Positions 6,855 through 10,219 of a DNA stretch of 10,219 nt are shown piece by piece. The notes beneath the pieces are model-generated. The model was not told where the DNA came from. It made no database searches and saw nothing but the letters and a program-made list of their open reading frames with translations. How positions within the stretch are numbered: the stretch's first letter is position 1; each line of letters opens with the position of its first letter. Source of the stretch: Xanthomonas cassavae CFBP 4642 (GTDB taxonomy: Bacteria > Pseudomonadota > Gammaproteobacteria > Xanthomonadales > Xanthomonadaceae); NCBI RefSeq assembly GCF_000454545.1, contig NZ_CM002139.1, positions 316,010-326,228 of the forward strand, read 5' to 3'. The position numbers and the translations under genes are program-made.

Positions 6855-7082
6855 CTACCCAGCAGTGCCCAAATCACCCAGCACATCATCCACCTGCTCA
6901 GCCAACTGCTGCAGGCAATGTGCCCATTGCTGCAGCGGAATGGCCGGCATGCCCATGGCGCCTTCCTCGCGCGTGCGCGGTGTGGCCAGCGTGGCAAGTA
7001 GCTGCAGTTGGTCGCGTACGCGGAGCAGGTGGTATTGCGTGCCTTCGGACATCCAGTAGCCGGGTTCGCTCGATGGGCGCAT
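6855..7082 (-). CDS. XAC0095-like small protein
   Basis: A 75-aa protein. The ATG at 7082 is chosen because GGAGG lies 5 nt upstream; longer upstream frames lack such a site. The sequence MSEGTQYHLLRVRDQLQLLA, then LATPRTREE and LQQLAEQVDDVLGDL, resembles the XAC0095 family of short, helical, Xanthomonas-restricted proteins of unknown function. Two amphipathic helices flank a TPRTREE turn. There is no signal peptide or membrane segment, so it is probably cytosolic. It lies 231 bp downstream of the effector gene on the same strand, with its own candidate promoter in between. In X. citri, as I recall, the namesake gene neighbours an X-T4SS effector gene, which makes this adjacency suggestive but not proof of a functional link. 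Confidence 0.6.
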   Translation of the reverse strand: MRPSSEPGYWMSEGTQYHLLRVRDQLQLLATLATPRTREEGAMGMPAIPLQQWAHCLQQLAEQVDDVLGDLGTAG

Positions 7083-7166
7083 GAAATCCTCCGCAGATAG
7101 GAGAAACATCCACCATTTTCGGAGGCGGAGAACCGCTGCATGAGGAGTTTCTAGGCTCCGAGCGGA

Positions 7167-7195
7167 AGTGTGCGGCGGCCTGCCAGCAGGGTCAA
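7167..7195 (-). promoter_or_regulatory. Candidate sigma-70 promoter for the XAC0095-like gene
   Basis: On the minus strand TTGACC (7195-7190) is followed after exactly 17 bp by CACACT (7172-7167). The -35 matches consensus at five of six positions and the -10 at three. This would give a leader of about 80 nt that contains several CTCC runs able to pair with the GGAGG ribosome-binding site. Confidence 0.35.
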
Positions 7196-7255
7196 GCGGC
7201 TTGTCTAACGCACGATGCGCAGGGGTTGTTGCGCCGATAACGGATGGCTGCAAAT

Positions 7256-7319
7256 GCGCTAGCGCGATTCCGCGCGTATGAACATGGCGCTGCCCCGCGT
7301 GGCGGCGGGCGCGCTAGCG
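7256..7319. repeat. Pair of GCGCTAGCG palindromes at the effector 3' end
   Basis: GCGCTAGCG occurs at 7256-7264 and again at 7311-7319, 55 bp apart; the left copy extends to the full palindrome GCGCTAGCGC. The copies can also be read as 10-bp inverted arms (7257-7266 and 7310-7319). The right copy contains the effector stop codon (7314-7316). It could form a large GC-rich hairpin that ends or stabilises the effector mRNA, though no T-run follows. Confidence 0.45.
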
Positions 7320-9203
7320 GATGGGCACGTCTTTGCTCGGTTCGTTGATGCCACGCGCGAGTTCTTGCTGCTGCGCGAACTCTCTCTCCTGCGCGATGGT
7401 CTGATTGGCTGCCAATAGCTTCTGGTCAGACTGCTCGACAGGCGTGCGAATCGCCTCATCAATGTGCACATGCACCCGCTGATGTGCAGGGTCATCCAGC
7501 CGGCCCTGCACCGCGAAGACATTGCCCGTCGTGCCCATCACTACATGGTCCACACGGCTAAGCGCGCCACTTGAAAGCGACCGGTCATTGGAATCCGGAT
7601 ACGCATCTCGGTTGTCCTTGCACACAGCCAGCAGGCTGCGGCTAACGCGCTCGCTCATTTCGTCGTAGGGTTTGCCCACACTCTCATCGATCTTGCGTAC
7701 ACCGCTGCGTATCTGCTCAAGCATGGCGTGGTCTGGATGCTCCGGGTCGTCGGGGCCGCGCAGGCCGGCTGCAGGTGTACTGGGGACAATCGGTACATAG
7801 CGATGGTCATGTGCCCGGTTCACGCTGCCATCCTGGGTATGGTCGAAATGGTGCAGCGTGGGCGGGGCAGTACTACTGTCGTGGTACGGAAACGGTGTCT
7901 TGTTCGGCCCGCGGTCCAGGCCCTCGTTTTCGATCAGGTGTTCCTTCAGTCCCAGCCCAACCATGTCGACGGTGACGCGCGGCCGCGCGCCCTGATACAG
8001 CACGTTTGCGCGATCCTCCGCCTGCAGGATCTGCTCGATGGCCCAAGTGCCATAGTAATTGGTGTAGTCCGCAGTAGGCTGAAGTTGCCCGGCAGGGTTA
8101 CGGTGTTCGCCAAGACTTACGGGACGTTGGCCGGGTTGTGCATAGAGCTGCGAAGGGCGATCAAAGTAGTGTTTGCCCATTGCTACGATGTTGGCGGGGG
8201 TTGATGTCAGACTGCCATCGTGATTGAAGCTAAGGCCTGGATTCGCTATGGCCTTGGTAGTAAGCGGATCCCTGTGTATAAAGTCCAGTGTTCTCGTACT
8301 ATTGGTATTCAACATTAGGTCAAGGCCATTGGCATTGGGATTAGAATGCCGTTCGTGACTGAGTAATGCATTCCAGCCCGCAATTTCTGCTTTAGCTTCG
8401 TCCTCGCGTCCCGCCTGGATATAGGAGCGCAACTCGTTGGTGTAGTCATGTATAGGAGTCTTTGTTGTTGCCTGACTCCTTACATCGTTCAGGAACTTGG
8501 CGGTGGCTTGGACCTTGTCCGTATGATTAAAGCTGTGCTGAATTTCATGTCCGAGGACAAAGGCCATATCTTTTGCAGAGAATCTTCCATGAGGATTGTT
8601 CGGAGACGCTGTCTGCAAGCCGAGTGGCGGTAAATTCATAATCTTGTTGTTGCCATCATAGGTGCCACCGGCGAAAACACCTGGCCCAACGAATCCAAAA
8701 CTCTCGAGTTGTGCCCGTTTAGGATTTGAGGTGTCCATGGGGTCGACTGTGCTTGCCGCCTTCTTCAACTGATCAGCGAGATAGGGTGATCTGTTAACCG
8801 TTGACAACAGGTTGTCGACCATATCCTGCGTCACAGGATGACTAACTCTAGCCGAATCTTGAAAAGTGCTCCGCGCAAATGCCAGAGTCATCTGCTGAAC
8901 CTGCAGCGTTGCTTTCAAATCGCTGCTGGCGGTCGTGCCTGTTGGCTGAAAGCTTGACGTTGGTAACGTAATGACTCCGTTTCGAATGTCGTAGCTGCCC
9001 ACCAGATTGGGGGCATTGCTAGCCGATGATTGCAAGGAAAATCCTTGCAGATTTCCTTGTTTAGCTTCTTGCTCGAACTGTCTAAGCAGTGTGGAATCGG
9101 AAATGATTGCCGTGCGCAGCTGCTTTGCTTGGTTCTGAGTAACGCCAGGATTGGCAGAGAATCGTGCGAGTGCCGCTTCGAGCTGGGGGCTAGTGGCTGC
9201 CAT
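7314..9203 (-). CDS. X-T4SS effector (X-Tfe) with HExxH metallopeptidase motif and C-terminal XVIPCD
   Basis: I chose the ATG at 9203 (MAATSPQLEAALARF) because GACGAGGAACG lies just upstream; the product is 629 aa. The last ~150 residues are an XVIPCD, the domain recognised by the VirD4 coupling protein of the Xanthomonadales antibacterial T4SS. It contains DDPEHPDHAMLEQI (485-498), a SERVSRSLLAV helix (517-527), LSRVDHVVM (548-556), FAVQGRLDDPAHQRVHV (563-579) and a Gln-rich tail. The N-terminal half carries LGHEIQHSFNH (217-227), an HExxH zinc signature, and EDEAKAEIAGWNALLS further on, which could supply the third metal ligand (Glu267-274 region). It is therefore probably a zinc peptidase toxin acting in the periplasm of rival cells. 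There is no signal peptide, as expected for T4SS cargo. The upstream lipoprotein gene ends 17 bp before this start and is the likely immunity partner. The target bond is unknown. Confidence 0.88.
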   Translation of the reverse strand: MAATSPQLEAALARFSANPGVTQNQAKQLRTAIISDSTLLRQFEQEAKQGNLQGFSLQSSASNAPNLVGSYDIRNGVITLPTSSFQPTGTTASSDLKATLQVQQMTLAFARSTFQDSARVSHPVTQDMVDNLLSTVNRSPYLADQLKKAASTVDPMDTSNPKRAQLESFGFVGPGVFAGGTYDGNNKIMNLPPLGLQTASPNNPHGRFSAKDMAFVLGHEIQHSFNHTDKVQATAKFLNDVRSQATTKTPIHDYTNELRSYIQAGREDEAKAEIAGWNALLSHERHSNPNANGLDLMLNTNSTRTLDFIHRDPLTTKAIANPGLSFNHDGSLTSTPANIVAMGKHYFDRPSQLYAQPGQRPVSLGEHRNPAGQLQPTADYTNYYGTWAIEQILQAEDRANVLYQGARPRVTVDMVGLGLKEHLIENEGLDRGPNKTPFPYHDSSTAPPTLHHFDHTQDGSVNRAHDHRYVPIVPSTPAAGLRGPDDPEHPDHAMLEQIRSGVRKIDESVGKPYDEMSERVSRSLLAVCKDNRDAYPDSNDRSLSSGALSRVDHVVMGTTGNVFAVQGRLDDPAHQRVHVHIDEAIRTPVEQSDQKLLAANQTIAQEREFAQQQELARGINEPSKDVPIR

Positions 9204-9220
9204 CGTTCGTTCCTCGTCGA

Positions 9221-9868
9221 TTAGTTCAACGTACCGATAGATTTGACGCAAAGCCGGCCGGGCTCACGTACCACCACATTCCTCGGGATAATGGCGATAA
9301 CAATGTTGCCTCCAACCCCATCTTTCGCAAACTTTACATAACGCCAATCCTCAAGCTGACCAATCGGCCCGTAAGTAGGCGACGCAGTAAAGCCCATCGC
9401 CTTAAGGGCCTTGTCATAATGATCAAAGTCAAGTGCACACGCAGCCGACATCTCAGACCAATCATTTTCAACGTGCTGGAAAGCCAGGTTCACGCCTTTC
9501 AGGAGCGACGGCGATCCAGGAACATAGGTGAACGCATATCGCCACCCATCCCCAAGATCGACGCTCCAGTACCCTACCGATAATTCTCCAGGTTCTTCTT
9601 TCTTTAGCGTAATCCCCATCACCTCCCGAATGCGGCCGGGGTTAAGATCATCGAGAGAATCGAGCCCCTCGATCAACTTCAAGAAACGACTACCGATTTC
9701 TTCAACGCTAAGCGTAATTTTATTGGCCGTTACGGCCTCCGGCAAAGTCATGTCAGCGTGCTCCTTCGGAAACGGCTTCAGGGGGTGGGCTGCTGTATGA
9801 GCACAAGAACTTATTGCAATCCCACAGAGTGCGGCTAGGAATAACAGGGCGGTTCGGGGGAAGCGCAT
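9221..9868 (-). CDS. Lipoprotein, probable X-Tfi immunity protein for the downstream effector
   Basis: The start is set at ATG 9868 (MRFPRTALLFLAALCG), which gives a proper signal peptide and has AGGA 6-9 nt upstream; an ATG at 9916 would put 16 residues in front of it. The product is 215 aa with a lipobox ISSC at 19-22, so it is lipidated at Cys22 and, with Ala at +2, likely sent to the outer membrane facing the periplasm. The mature part is mixed alpha/beta with no motif I recognise; it ends with the GRLCVKSIGTLN block. Being a lipoprotein encoded 17 bp upstream of an X-Tfe on the same strand matches the usual organisation of X-Tfi/X-Tfe pairs, in which the lipoprotein inhibits its cognate toxin in the periplasm. 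The 3' end is duplicated at 10025-10117. GC is low for this genome, as in the toxin part of the effector. Confidence 0.8.
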   Translation of the reverse strand: MRFPRTALLFLAALCGIAISSCAHTAAHPLKPFPKEHADMTLPEAVTANKITLSVEEIGSRFLKLIEGLDSLDDLNPGRIREVMGITLKKEEPGELSVGYWSVDLGDGWRYAFTYVPGSPSLLKGVNLAFQHVENDWSEMSAACALDFDHYDKALKAMGFTASPTYGPIGQLEDWRYVKFAKDGVGGNIVIAIIPRNVVVREPGRLCVKSIGTLN

Positions 9869-10024
9869 AGCAGATCCTAAAGACGGGTTTAGTAAGAAAG
9901 AAAGCTTGGTAAGCATGCTCTGAGCAGCTGTGCAAGTTCATCTTTGGTAACAACAGGCCCTGAAAAACTAAGCTAACGCTAATTAAATTTTTGATTGGAG
10001 AGCGTCTTCAGCATCCGGCCTTGT

Positions 10025-10117
10025 TTAGTTCAATGTGCCAATTGATTTGACGCAGAGCCTACCAAGCGAACCAGGCGTCTCGTTCTGTGGAACGATCGAG
10101 ATAACAATATTGTTACC
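10025..10117 (-). pseudogene. 3' remnant of a second immunity-lipoprotein gene
   Basis: The minus strand from 10117 to 10025 encodes 30 residues and a TAA: GNNIVISIVPQN, a variable stretch, then GRLCVKSIGTLN. They align without gaps to the last 30 residues of the intact lipoprotein (GGNIVIAIIPRN ... GRLCVKSIGTLN), with 20 identities. Differences are concentrated in a central ETPGSL/VVVREP segment, so this is a diverged paralogue and not a fresh duplicate. Immediately upstream (10118-10123) similarity ends and an in-frame TAA appears, so the first ~185 codons are missing. It lies 156 bp upstream of the intact gene in the same orientation. It looks like what is left of a tandem immunity array. 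Confidence 0.82.
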
Positions 10118-10219
10118 TGATTAGCCCCATCGCTCAGCCGGCAGTTGCAGGATTTGCGACGAGTCGGTTGGACAATGGTCCCACGTGAATACAACGCAGG
10201 TGGGAGATGGGCATCAACA
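10118..10219. other. Unidentified sequence abutting the immunity-gene remnant
   Basis: This stretch begins exactly where immunity-gene similarity stops. A minus-strand frame, in register with the remnant, reads ...DSSQILQLPAERWG and a TAA at 10123-10121; it is open only from about 10213, after a TGA. It also contains a 6-bp inverted repeat (TCCCAC 10179-10184, GTGGGA 10200-10205). It may be the end of another mobile element or gene continuing outside the window; I could not identify it. Confidence 0.35.

Noticed and set aside
7083..7253. N-terminally extended 132-aa version of the XAC0095-like protein
   Set aside because: The extension spans a likely promoter and GGAGG site; family resemblance begins only at the ATG at 7082.
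7728..8204. Plus-strand frame within the effector gene
   Set aside because: Antisense to a well-supported coding sequence and without recognisable features.
9204..9251. 16-residue upstream extension of the effector
   Set aside because: It would overlap the lipoprotein gene's end and has no ribosome-binding site; the ATG at 9203 does.
1..10219. tRNA, rRNA, CRISPR array, integron attC sites
   Set aside because: No cloverleaf-like segment, regularly spaced repeats or attC-like recombination sites were found on reading both strands by eye.

Overview
The window most likely comes from the Xanthomonas group (Xanthomonadaceae). The strongest indicator is a protein with the C-terminal XVIPCD secretion domain used by effectors of the Xanthomonadales bacteria-killing type IV secretion system (X-T4SS). 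GC-rich codon use, an XAC0095-like small protein, IS5/IS3/IS4 transposase fragments and a divergent LysR/SDR pair all fit. It reads as an eroded, IS-scarred accessory region, with many genes broken in different ways.

Left part (1-1910): an IS5-family transposase starts at the left edge and reads off the window. It has replaced the C-terminus of a short-chain dehydrogenase/reductase (SDR) gene. Divergent from the SDR is a LysR-type regulator gene that is clearly dead: it has an in-frame gap in the helix-turn-helix, a frameshift, and no stop codon at the expected place. The regulator and its presumed target have therefore both decayed.

Centre-left (1911-4515): an intact TupA-like ATP-grasp gene has two perfect inverted repeats upstream. 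A featureless GC-rich stretch follows, then a glutathione S-transferase N-terminal remnant with a frameshift and a nonsense codon, then an intact NAD(P)H:quinone oxidoreductase-like flavodoxin-fold gene in convergent orientation.

Centre (4516-6730): a small exported protein of unknown function and lower GC is followed by two IS remnants joined end to end. One is the 3' part of an IS3-family orfB. The other is an IS4-family transposase lacking its N-terminus and probably an internal block. The IS4 remnant is fused in frame to the signal-peptide-bearing first ~123 residues of an unrelated exported protein, giving one long chimeric ORF.

Right part (6855-10219): this holds the main biological system of the window. 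On the minus strand, a 215-aa lipoprotein gene (probable X-Tfi immunity protein) lies 17 bp upstream of a 629-aa effector (X-Tfe). The effector has an HEIQH zinc-metallopeptidase signature in its N-terminal half and an XVIPCD at its C-terminus. A small XAC0095-like gene follows. Upstream of the lipoprotein gene lies the 3' end of a second, diverged immunity gene: 30 codons that align without gaps to the end of the intact one, 20 identical. The effector is likely delivered by the X-T4SS into rival bacteria, with the lipoprotein protecting against it. No structural T4SS genes are in the window. No tRNA, rRNA or CRISPR array was seen.
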